DNA of 61,878 nucleotides from an uncultured Oscillospiraceae bacterium. Its GTDB lineage: Bacteria; Bacillota; Clostridia; Oscillospirales; Oscillospiraceae. Below are positions 26,271-32,674 of the stretch, one piece after another. The notes beneath the pieces are model-generated. The model saw only the letters and a list, made by a program, of their open reading frames with translations, searched no databases and was not told where the DNA came from. The stretch spans positions 1-61,878 of the forward strand of contig CATONV010000005.1 in the NCBI GenBank assembly GCA_951801655.1, given 5' to 3'. The number at the start of each line of letters is the position of its first letter. The first letter of the stretch is position 1. A program made the translations under genes and the position numbers.

Positions 26271-26786
26271 ATGGACTTTATTCTGAGAGAGTGGCGGCAG
26301 TCAGACGCCGCCGACGTGGTCCGGTACGCCAATAACGACAAGATCGCCCGCAACCTGCGGGACGTGTTTCCCCACCCCTATACCTTGGCCGACGCTGAGA
26401 ATTTTATAAACAGCTGTCTGGAGGCGGACGAGACCTGTCAGCTATTCCGGGCCATCACGGTAGACGGCCATGCGGTGGGCAGCGTAGGCCTGCTTCTGGG
26501 AAGAGATGTATACCAAAAAAACGCTGAGCTGGGCTACTGGCTGGCGGAGGACTTTTGGGGCCGGGGCATCATGACGCAGACTGTCCGGCAGATCTGTCGG
26601 GAGGGCTTCTCCCGCTGGGACATCCAGCGCATCTACGCCGAGCCCTTCGCCTACAACATCGCCTCCCGCCGGGTACTGGAGAAAGCCGGCTTCACCCTGG
26701 AGGGCATCATGCGCCAGGGGGTGTTCAAACGGGGGCAGGTCTGCGACTCCTGCATGTACGCCCTGCTGCGGGAGAGTCTAGCTTAG
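26271..26786 (+). CDS. GNAT family N-acetyltransferase (RimJ/RimL type)
   Basis: 171 residues: FILREWRQSDAADVVRYANN, LGYWLAEDFWGRGIMTQTV with the acetyl-CoA pyrophosphate loop (Q/R-x-x-G-x-G/A form), and YAEPFAYNIASRRVLEKAGFTLEG, typical of ribosomal-protein-acetylating or general protein acetyltransferases. The ATG at 26271 uses GGGAGGA located in the last codons of hflX, two bases after its stop, so the genes are coupled. Substrate unknown. Confidence 0.9.
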   Translation: MDFILREWRQSDAADVVRYANNDKIARNLRDVFPHPYTLADAENFINSCLEADETCQLFRAITVDGHAVGSVGLLLGRDVYQKNAELGYWLAEDFWGRGIMTQTVRQICREGFSRWDIQRIYAEPFAYNIASRRVLEKAGFTLEGIMRQGVFKRGQVCDSCMYALLRESLA

Positions 26787-26829
26787 AGACACACTCTCCG
26801 CAGCTTTTGGGAAAAAGCGTCTGAGACTC

Positions 26830-26858
26830 TTGCTTTTTGTCAGTAAAATCCATATAAT
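26830..26858 (+). promoter_or_regulatory. ridA promoter
   Basis: TTGCTT at 26830-26835, 17-base spacer, TATAAT at 26853-26858, 30 bases before the start codon. Confidence 0.8.
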
Positions 26859-26890
26859 ATTCTCATCCATATGATGAAGGAGGTCTTTCT

Positions 26891-27265
26891 ATGAACAAAA
26901 CAATCACTGCCCAGAACGCTCCCGCCGCAGTCGGCCCCTACTGCCACGCCAAGCTGGCGGGCAGCACCCTGTACACCTCCGGTCAGCTGGGCCTGATCCC
27001 CGCCACCGGCGAGCTGCCCCAGGGCGTGGAGGCCCAGGCCACTCAGGCCCTTGACAACCTGAAGGCAGTTCTGGCCGCCGCCGGCATGGGCTGCGAGGAT
27101 GTGGTGAAAACCACCGTATTCCTGGCGGATATGAACGACTTTGCCGCTATTAACGCCATCTACGCCAAGTACTTCCCCGGCGAGGCCCCCGCCCGCTCCT
27201 GCGTTCAGGTGGCGGCCCTGCCCAAGGGTGCCCTGTTTGAGATCGAGGCAGTGGCGGTTCGGTAA
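26891..27265 (+). CDS. RidA family enamine/imine deaminase
   Basis: 124 residues, the normal size of RidA (YjgF/YER057c/UK114). These trimeric cytosolic enzymes hydrolyse reactive 2-aminoacrylate and related enamines to keto acids and ammonia. Seen: AVGPYCHAKLAGSTLYTSGQLGLIP, VVKTTVFLADMNDFAAINAIYAKYF, and PARSCVQVAALPKGALFEIEAVAV, which includes the conserved arginine and glutamate of the active site. AAGGAGG precedes the ATG. Monocistronic. Confidence 0.95.
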   Translation: MNKTITAQNAPAAVGPYCHAKLAGSTLYTSGQLGLIPATGELPQGVEAQATQALDNLKAVLAAAGMGCEDVVKTTVFLADMNDFAAINAIYAKYFPGEAPARSCVQVAALPKGALFEIEAVAVR

Positions 27266-27299
27266 GCCCCGGTTCCTCCGGATCGGGAAACCTGCGGTA

Positions 27300-27347
27300 A
27301 AAAACAGCGGATCAAAGGGATCTTCTCCCCTTTGATCCGCTGTTTTT
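27300..27347. terminator. Terminator shared by ridA and the dipeptidase gene
   Basis: A long stem (AACAGCGGATCAAAGGG with its complement) followed by TTTTTT; the strand-symmetric A run allows it to act on the minus strand too. Confidence 0.95.
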
Positions 27348-27380
27348 TGCCGTATCCGCCATGTACTTCGCGGCCACTCC

Positions 27381-28400
27381 TCAAAGCAGCCTGCTTTTGA
27401 AGAAATCCAGGCTGTTTTTCCAAAAAATCCTATCCGCCACAGTGGGAGTAAGTCCCCTCTCCAAAACATACTGGTACAGCCGGGCAAATTTTTCCGGACA
27501 GTCCAAGTCCTGGGGGATGTCGGCGCCGTCGGCGTCAGATCCCAGGGCCAGACATCTCTCCGCTCCCAACTCCAGGAAGTGTTCCACATGGCGCCACAGG
27601 TCTTCTAAAACGGCGGGGCGCTGGCCAGTGCGCAGAAAGTTTCGGCAGAAATTCAGCCCAATGAGACAGCCCCGGCGGGCCATTTCCCCAATTTGCTCGT
27701 CGGTGAGATTGCGGCGGTGTCCGCAGACGGACCGGGCGTTGGAGTGACTGGCCGCGAAGGGTTTTGTCGCCGTCTCCAGCAGATCGTCAAAGCCCCGGTC
27801 GTTCAGGTGGGATACGTCAAGGATGATCCCGGCCCTCTCCAGCTCCCGGACGGCCTCCCGGCCAAAATCGGACAGGCCGTGATCCGTCACATGCCCGGAC
27901 CCCAGCTCGTTCTCCCCGTTCCAGGTGAGGGTAAGCATTCTCACCCCGTCCCGGGCCAGAGTCTCCACCCGGTCCAGCCGCCCAGCCAGGGCGGAGCCGT
28001 TCTCCACTGTGAGAACGGTCGCCGTCCTGCCCGCCGCCCAGGCGGCCTCAATTTCCCCGGCGGTGCGGCAGGGCAGGACTTTTTCCGAAAGCGCCTCCAT
28101 CTGCCGGACAAAATTGCGCTGGTGGAGGTCATAGTAGGCCACAGCTTCCTCCTGAGACAGCCCGTCAGGGATAAAAATGGCGCAGAACTGGCACCAATTT
28201 ACCCCCTTCGAAACGGCGGACAGGGAGAAGTGCCGTCCGGGCAGGTCCAGCGTGTTGGTGTTTTGGACGCGCTGCGCAAAAATGCGGACGGCTTTGTCTC
28301 TTTGCGCCGGATCCCGGAGGGAGGAGAGAAGAGGGGCGTCCTCCGGTGTCAGGGCGGTGAGGGTGTCGCAGTGCAGATCGATGAGAGCGTAGGGGTACAT
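27381..28400 (-). CDS. Membrane dipeptidase-type peptidase, family M19
   Basis: 339 residues. Zinc ligands of the M19 (renal-dipeptidase-like) amidohydrolase fold are visible: LIDLHCDTL at the start (HxD), VLTVENGSAL (bridging Glu), DVSHLND and AASHSNAR (His ligands), and LGSDADGA. It hydrolyses dipeptides, often with D- or dehydro-residues at the C-terminal side. There is no signal peptide, so it is likely cytosolic. ATG at 28400 has AAAGGAGA upstream; the longer open frame above it lies in a palindromic repeat and is rejected. Confidence 0.93.
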   Translation of the reverse strand: MYPYALIDLHCDTLTALTPEDAPLLSSLRDPAQRDKAVRIFAQRVQNTNTLDLPGRHFSLSAVSKGVNWCQFCAIFIPDGLSQEEAVAYYDLHQRNFVRQMEALSEKVLPCRTAGEIEAAWAAGRTATVLTVENGSALAGRLDRVETLARDGVRMLTLTWNGENELGSGHVTDHGLSDFGREAVRELERAGIILDVSHLNDRGFDDLLETATKPFAASHSNARSVCGHRRNLTDEQIGEMARRGCLIGLNFCRNFLRTGQRPAVLEDLWRHVEHFLELGAERCLALGSDADGADIPQDLDCPEKFARLYQYVLERGLTPTVADRIFWKNSLDFFKSRLL

Positions 28401-28418
28401 GGCGGTCTCCTTTCCGAA

Positions 28419-28501
28419 TATAGGGCGCAACGGCCTCGGCGCGCCGTTTGATTGGATGTCTGCCGTCAAGGGCGGGCCGCCGGTGTGGTCGGCCCCTACA
28501 G
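28419..28501. repeat. TAGGG-type palindromic repeat, copy 1 (composite)
   Basis: Begins ATAGGGCGCAACGGC...GGCGCGCCG like copy 3 and ends GGTCGGCCCCTACAG like copies 2 and 4, so it looks like halves of two related repeats joined. It fills most of the gap between the tex stop and the dipeptidase start. Confidence 0.65.
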
Positions 28502-28515
28502 AATATGCGCAGCGA

Positions 28516-30663
28516 TCACGGTTTCTTCATCGTCAGTGAAATACGTTTCTTTTGTTCATCCACCTCCACCACCCACACGGTGACCACGTCCCCCACGCTG
28601 AGCAGTTCAGCGGGGTGGCAGACCCGGCGGGGCAGCTTGGAGATGTGGACCAGCCCGTCCTGGTGGACGCCGATGTCTACAAACACGCCAAAGTCAATCA
28701 CATTGCGGACCGTCCCCTGAAGCTCCATGCCGGGCTTTAAGTCCTTGGCCTCCATCACGTCGGTGCGCAGGATGGGGGGCGGCAGCTCATCCCGGGGGTC
28801 CCGGCCCGGCTTGGACAGCTCCTTCACGATATCCGTCAGGGTGGGCGCGCCCGCCCCGCAGATCTCGGACAGGGCCTCGTAGCCGAGGGTCTCCGCCTTG
28901 GTTTTCAGCTGCGCGATGTTTCCGGCCTTCACATCTTCCAGCGTACAGCCGCAGGCGGCGAGGAGTTTTTCCGCCACGCCGTAACTCTCCGGATGGACGC
29001 CGGTGTTGTCCAGCACGGATTTACTCTCCGGCACCCGGATGAAGCCGGCGCACTGTTCAAAGGCCTTGGGCCCCAGCTTGGGCACCTTGAGCAGCTGCTT
29101 CCGGGCGGTGAAGACTCCGTTCTCCTCCCGGTATTTCACCAGATTCCTGGCGGTGGCGGCACTCAGGCCGCTCACCCGCTGCAGCAGCGACGGCGACGCG
29201 GTGTTGGCGTCCACCCCCACAGTGTTGACGCAGTCCTCCACCACCCCGTCCAGGGTCTCCCCCAGCCTGGCCTGGGGCATGTCGTGCTGGTACTGACCCA
29301 CGCCGATGGCCTTGGGGTCGATCTTCACCAGTTCGGCCAGGGGGTCCTGGAGGCGCCGGGCGATGGACACGGCGGAGCGCAGGTTCACGTCGAACTGAGG
29401 GAACTCCTCGGCGGCCAGCTTGGAGGCGGAGTAGACGCTGGCTCCCGCCTCGCTGACGATCATGTAGGACACATTGCCCCCGACCTTCTTGATGAGCTCC
29501 ACCGTCATCTGCTCGGTCTCCCGGCTGGCGGTGCCGTTGCCGATCGCGATGTTCTCCACCCCGTGTTTCCTGATCATGGCGGACAGCTTGGCGATGCACT
29601 CCTCCTTCTGCCGCTGGCCGTGGGTGGGGTAGACCACTGTGGTGTCCAGCACCTTTCCGGTGGGATCCACCACCGCCACCTTGCAGCCCATGCGGTAACC
29701 CGGGTCCAGGCCCATGGTTACCCTGCCCTTCACCGGGGGCTGCATAAGAAGGGGCTTCAAATTCAGGGCGAACATGTGGATGGCCCCCTCGTTGGCCTGG
29801 TCGGTGAGGGTACTCCGAATCTCCCTCTCCATAGAGGGCTGAATGAGGCGGTCGTAGGCGTCGTCCGCCGCCGAGCGGACAAAGTCCATGGCCGCCCGGC
29901 CGGGCACGGTCATCCGGCGCACGGCGACGTGGGCGGTTTCCGGGTCCAGCTCCACAGATACCTTAAGGACCGCCTCCCTCTCTCCCCGGTTGATGGCCAG
30001 CACCTGGTAGCCCTGGACCCGGCTTACCGGCTGCCTGAAGTCGTAGTACAGCCGGTAAACGGTGTCCTCTGGTTCCTTGTCGGCAGCCTTGGACACCAGC
30101 ACAGCCCGGCGCAGATACAGCTCCCGCAGCTCCTTGCGGATGTCGGCGTCGTCGGAGATGATCTCGGCGACGATGTCGCTGGCCCCCTGAAGGGCTTCCT
30201 GGACCGTCTTCACCCCCTTTTCGGGGGCAATATAATCCAGTGCCGCCTTCTCCATATTGACTGCGGGCCCACGGGCGAAGGCCAGGGCGGCCAGGGGTTC
30301 CAGCCCTCTTTCCCGGGCGACGGTGGCCCGGGTGCGCCGCTTTTGCTTATAGGGGCGGTACAGGTCCTCCACCTCGGCCAGGGTAGCGGCGGAATCGATG
30401 GCGGCGGACAGCTCTTCGGTGAGTTTGCCCTGGTTCTCGATGGAGGTCTTCACCTCCCCCTTCCGGGCGTCCAGATTACGCAGATACTGCAGCCGGTCGG
30501 CCAGCTGACGCAGCAGCTGGTCGTCCATGGAGCCGTGCAGCTCCTTGCGGTAGCGGGCGATAAAGGGAATGGTGGCCCCCTCGTCAATCAGGGTGACCAC
30601 GTTTTGTACATTCTCTTCCGTACGGCCCAGCTCTCGGGCCAAAGTTTGAATCATTGGGTCCAT
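28516..30663 (-). CDS. tex: RNA-binding transcription accessory protein Tex
   Basis: 715 residues, normal length. N-terminal helical domain (IPFIARYRKELHG, YRPYKQKRRTRAT), a YqgF/RuvX-like nuclease-fold domain (MGLDPGYRMGCKVAVVD), helix-hairpin-helix motifs (VNTVGVDANTASPSLL) and a C-terminal S1 RNA-binding domain (GTVRNVIDFGVFVDIGVHQDGLVHIS). Tex binds nucleic acid and RNA polymerase-associated complexes; its precise task is not settled. AAGGAG precedes the ATG at 30663; upstream in-frame ATGs fall in the divergent promoter region. Confidence 0.96.
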   Translation of the reverse strand: MDPMIQTLARELGRTEENVQNVVTLIDEGATIPFIARYRKELHGSMDDQLLRQLADRLQYLRNLDARKGEVKTSIENQGKLTEELSAAIDSAATLAEVEDLYRPYKQKRRTRATVARERGLEPLAALAFARGPAVNMEKAALDYIAPEKGVKTVQEALQGASDIVAEIISDDADIRKELRELYLRRAVLVSKAADKEPEDTVYRLYYDFRQPVSRVQGYQVLAINRGEREAVLKVSVELDPETAHVAVRRMTVPGRAAMDFVRSAADDAYDRLIQPSMEREIRSTLTDQANEGAIHMFALNLKPLLMQPPVKGRVTMGLDPGYRMGCKVAVVDPTGKVLDTTVVYPTHGQRQKEECIAKLSAMIRKHGVENIAIGNGTASRETEQMTVELIKKVGGNVSYMIVSEAGASVYSASKLAAEEFPQFDVNLRSAVSIARRLQDPLAELVKIDPKAIGVGQYQHDMPQARLGETLDGVVEDCVNTVGVDANTASPSLLQRVSGLSAATARNLVKYREENGVFTARKQLLKVPKLGPKAFEQCAGFIRVPESKSVLDNTGVHPESYGVAEKLLAACGCTLEDVKAGNIAQLKTKAETLGYEALSEICGAGAPTLTDIVKELSKPGRDPRDELPPPILRTDVMEAKDLKPGMELQGTVRNVIDFGVFVDIGVHQDGLVHISKLPRRVCHPAELLSVGDVVTVWVVEVDEQKKRISLTMKKP

Positions 30664-30724
30664 TGTTCTTCTCCTTGGAATAAAGTCAAGGGACAGTTTA
30701 CCGCAAAATCTGAAAAAAGTCCAG

Positions 30725-30753
30725 TTGGCTTTTTGCCCAAGCTGTGATATAAT
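30725..30753 (+). promoter_or_regulatory. Promoter of the cobalamin-riboswitch operon
   Basis: TTGGCT at 30725-30730, 17-base spacer, TATAAT at 30748-30753, directly before the riboswitch. Confidence 0.85.
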
Positions 30754-30760
30754 CACTCCG

Positions 30761-30908
30761 CCTCAGGTGCCCGGGTAAAACATTCGGGAGAATAGGGAAG
30801 AAATACACGGTCCCGCCGCTGTGAGAGGGGAGCCGGGCTTATAAACGCCACTGGGAGACCGGGAAGGCAAAGCCGGGCCTTGATCCTCGAGTCAGAAGAC
30901 CTGCCTGG
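30761..30908 (+). promoter_or_regulatory. Cobalamin (AdoCbl-type) riboswitch
   Basis: The aptamer starts CAGGTGCCCGGGTAAAAC and includes GGGAAGAAATACACGG, GCTGTGAGAGGGGAGCCGGG, the B12 box GCCACTG at 30847-30853, GACCGGGAAGGC and the closing GTCAGAAGACCTGCCTG. The ends CAGG and CCTG pair as P1. The downstream stem CACTC/GAGTG just before AAGGAGG suggests control of translation, or of a short terminator-like structure, with B12 lowering expression. Confidence 0.96.
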
Positions 30909-30954
30909 GGAACACACACACTCATGTTGCGAGTGACAACAAGGAGGTCTATTT

Positions 30955-31347
30955 ATGAAAGGAAACAAAAAAACACTGTATGCCATAGCCTCTCTGGCGG
31001 TGGCAGCCGCCCTGCTGCTGGGCATCTGGTACTTTACCAGGCCCCAGCCCCAGGAGGGGGCCAAGACGGTGGCGGTAGAGGTGGTCCACGGGGACGGGTC
31101 TCAAAAAGCCTTTGAGTTCCACACCGACGCGGAATACCTGGGCCAGGTGCTGATGGAGGAGGAGCTGATCCAGGGGGAACAGGGCGCCTACGGTCTGTTT
31201 ATCACCGTCGTGGACGGAGAAACCGCACAGGATAGCCTGCGGCAGTGGTGGTGCATTACCAAGGAGGGGGAGAGAGTAGACACCGGAGCGGACGCCACCC
31301 CCATCGCGGACGGCGACCGCTTTGAGCTGACCCTGTCCACCTACTGA
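30955..31347 (+). CDS. DUF4430 (transcobalamin-like) membrane-anchored protein
   Basis: 130 residues. An N-terminal membrane anchor (basic start, LYAIASLAVAAALLLGIWYF) without a lipobox cysteine, then an extracytoplasmic DUF4430 domain: LGQVLMEEELIQGEQGAYGLFITVV and QWWCITKEGERVDTGADATPIADGDRFELT. DUF4430 is related to the C-terminal domain of animal cobalamin carriers. AAGGAGG precedes the ATG. With the riboswitch upstream and the ECF S component 5 bases downstream, it is most likely a surface cobalamin- or corrinoid-binding partner for uptake; this is inference from context. Confidence 0.88.
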   Translation: MKGNKKTLYAIASLAVAAALLLGIWYFTRPQPQEGAKTVAVEVVHGDGSQKAFEFHTDAEYLGQVLMEEELIQGEQGAYGLFITVVDGETAQDSLRQWWCITKEGERVDTGADATPIADGDRFELTLSTY

Positions 31348-31352
31348 CGGCA

Positions 31353-31862
31353 ATGAACAGTCTGCGGACAACCAGCCGCCGCTTGGTGCTGTGCGCCCTG
31401 CTTGCCGCCGTTATGACGGTCCTCCAGCTGGCCCTGGCCCCCCTGCCCAATATCGAGCCGGTGTCCCTGCTGGTGCTGGTGTACGCCCTGGTCTTCGGCC
31501 GGGACGTGTTCTATATCGTCTTCACCTTTATCCTGCTGGAGGGACTGGTCTTCGGCTTCCATCTGTGGTGGATGAGCTACCTGTACATCTGGCCCCTGTG
31601 GGCGGCTGTCGTACTGCTGCTGAGACGGGGGGGTGAAAAGCCGCCCCTGGTGTGGGCGGCGGCCAGCGGCGCCTTCGGTCTCAGCTTCGGGGCCCTGTGC
31701 GCCCTGCCCTACCTGGCTGGAGGTCCCTGGGCCGCCTTCTCCTACTGGACAGCCGGCATCCCCTTTGACCTGCTTCACTGCGCAGGAAACTTTATCCTGT
31801 CTCTCACGCTGGAGAGTCCCCTGCGGCGCGCCCTTCTGGAGGCAAAAAACAAAATACGGTGA
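31353..31862 (+). CDS. ECF transporter S component, probable corrinoid uptake
   Basis: 169 residues, about six hydrophobic helices with the ECF S-component look: LVLCALLAAVMTVLQLALAPLPNIEPVSLLVLVYALVFGRD, where the first helix carries the AxxxA-like pattern used to contact EcfT, and HLWWMSYLYIWPLWAAVVLLL. No ATPase or EcfT is nearby, so it probably shares a general ECF module. The start has no clear ribosome site and probably depends on translation of the DUF4430 gene. Substrate assignment to cobalamin or precursor rests on the riboswitch. Confidence 0.85.
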   Translation: MNSLRTTSRRLVLCALLAAVMTVLQLALAPLPNIEPVSLLVLVYALVFGRDVFYIVFTFILLEGLVFGFHLWWMSYLYIWPLWAAVVLLLRRGGEKPPLVWAAASGAFGLSFGALCALPYLAGGPWAAFSYWTAGIPFDLLHCAGNFILSLTLESPLRRALLEAKNKIR

Positions 31863-31873
31863 TAAAAATACCA

Positions 31874-31911
31874 AAAATGGGGCGCGGCTGTGGGCTGCGT
31901 CCCATTTTTTG
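31874..31911 (+). terminator. Terminator of the cobalamin operon
   Basis: AAAATGGG...CCCATTTTTT with an imperfect GC-rich stem between, 12 bases after the S-component stop. Confidence 0.85.
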
Positions 31912-31985
31912 GAATGTTTTCTGGAAGAAGTTACGAGTGCAGGCAGAAAAATGAAAAATATTTTTAAAAAAATAACAAATACCTC

Positions 31986-32014
31986 TTGACAAATTTCTCA
32001 AATGGGTTTACAAT
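31986..32014 (+). promoter_or_regulatory. Promoter of a small-protein transcription unit
   Basis: TTGACA 31986-31991, 17-base spacer, TACAAT 32009-32014. Downstream to 32473 there are only very short genes and a terminator. Confidence 0.82.
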
Positions 32015-32092
32015 AACACCATCAGCAGGGAGTTGATTTGATTGCGGTTCCCCAGCTGAGACAATATTCTGCAGGAAAAGAGGTGGGCACAG

Positions 32093-32252
32093 ATGCAAGA
32101 GCGTTATGTCACCCAGGGGGCACTCTTACTTTGCGAGCGATGGAAGCATACTGTGCGCGTCTCTGCGGCCTGACGGGGCCGTGTTTCAGCCTTTATCTCC
32201 ATCGTTTGCAAGGGCAGACGGTGGTATTTTTATACCCATTTTTCAGATATAA
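32093..32252 (+). pseudogene. Small gene of 26 aa, or 52 aa across a +1 shift at TGA-C
   Basis: AGAGGTGGGCACAG precedes ATG 32093. The first frame reads MQERYVTQGALLLCERWKHT and ends at TGA (32171-32173). If one base is skipped at that TGA, the next frame continues DGAVFQPLSPSFARADGGIF and stops at 32250, 20 bases before the next gene, giving a protein-like 52-residue product. Either a frameshift mutation has broken the gene, or the 26-residue form is the product, or there is +1 recoding (UGA followed by C is a weak stop). The product resembles nothing I know. Confidence 0.45.
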
Positions 32253-32271
32253 CAGAAAGGAGTTGGCAACT

Positions 32272-32400
32272 ATGACAATGCCAAAACGGGAAATAAACAG
32301 CATCTGGTCCAAGGTTCGGGAGGACCGGGACATTGATGACCTGATCTTTAACTATGAAGCCTATCATACCAGCGAAGACGACACTGGCAGCGACCGGTGA
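32272..32400 (+). CDS. Small acidic protein, function unknown (42 aa)
   Basis: ATG 32272 is preceded by AAAGGAG at 9 bases. The product starts MTMPKREINSIWSKVRED and ends in a strongly acidic tail (SEDDTGSDR). The frame is open up to a TTG at 32038, but the upstream 78 codons read like non-coding DNA, while the short form has the best ribosome site. It follows the preceding small gene in one transcription unit and is followed by a terminator. No family is recognised. Confidence 0.55.
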   Translation: MTMPKREINSIWSKVREDRDIDDLIFNYEAYHTSEDDTGSDR

Positions 32401-32440
32401 GGGACACCTGTACTCAGCGGGCGTGGATAAGACAGGATAA

Positions 32441-32471
32441 AACACTGCGGCAGAGCCGCGGTGTTTTTTTG
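32441..32471 (+). terminator. Terminator of the small-protein unit
   Basis: ACACTGCGGC/GCCGCGGTGT stem (32442-32464) followed by seven T. Confidence 0.92.
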
Positions 32472-32517
32472 CACAAGAAACCACAGAAAAAAGGTCAGAA
32501 TATTCCAAAGGAGGGGC

Positions 32518-32674
32518 TTGCTTTCTTTGCGGGATTATACTAAAATATAGGGCAAGCGACTAAAACGTCCGCCCCAAGGGGCAAATTACCCCCGACAGAC
32601 CCGCTACGCGGCCCCGGCAGGGGGCCCGCAAGCGCAGGGAAACGCTCCGGGGAGCAATATGGAGGTTAAACATT
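32518..32674 (+). promoter_or_regulatory. Promoter and long structured leader of the decarboxylase gene
   Basis: TTGCTT 32518-32523, 17-base spacer, TAAAAT 32541-32546. The leader of about 120 bases contains several GC-rich stems (GCCCC/GGGGC near 32572-32583, GGCCCC/GGGGGCC near 32610-32630, GCGCAGG...CTCCGGGGAGC near 32633-32657), then GGAGG before the ATG. It matches no riboswitch class I know. Confidence 0.6.

Noticed and set aside
28993-30747. 584-codon plus-strand open frame
   Set aside because: Antisense shadow of tex; composition rich in His/Gly/Leu without motifs, and it ends in the divergent promoter region.
32093-32252. Selenoprotein read-through at the in-frame TGA
   Set aside because: Reading on in the same frame after TGA gives an unlikely sequence and no SECIS-like hairpin follows; the plausible continuation is in another frame.
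32038-32271. N-terminal extension of the 42-residue small protein to a TTG at 32038
   Set aside because: The extension reads like non-coding DNA and overlaps a better small gene in another frame; the internal ATG 32272 has its own strong ribosome site.
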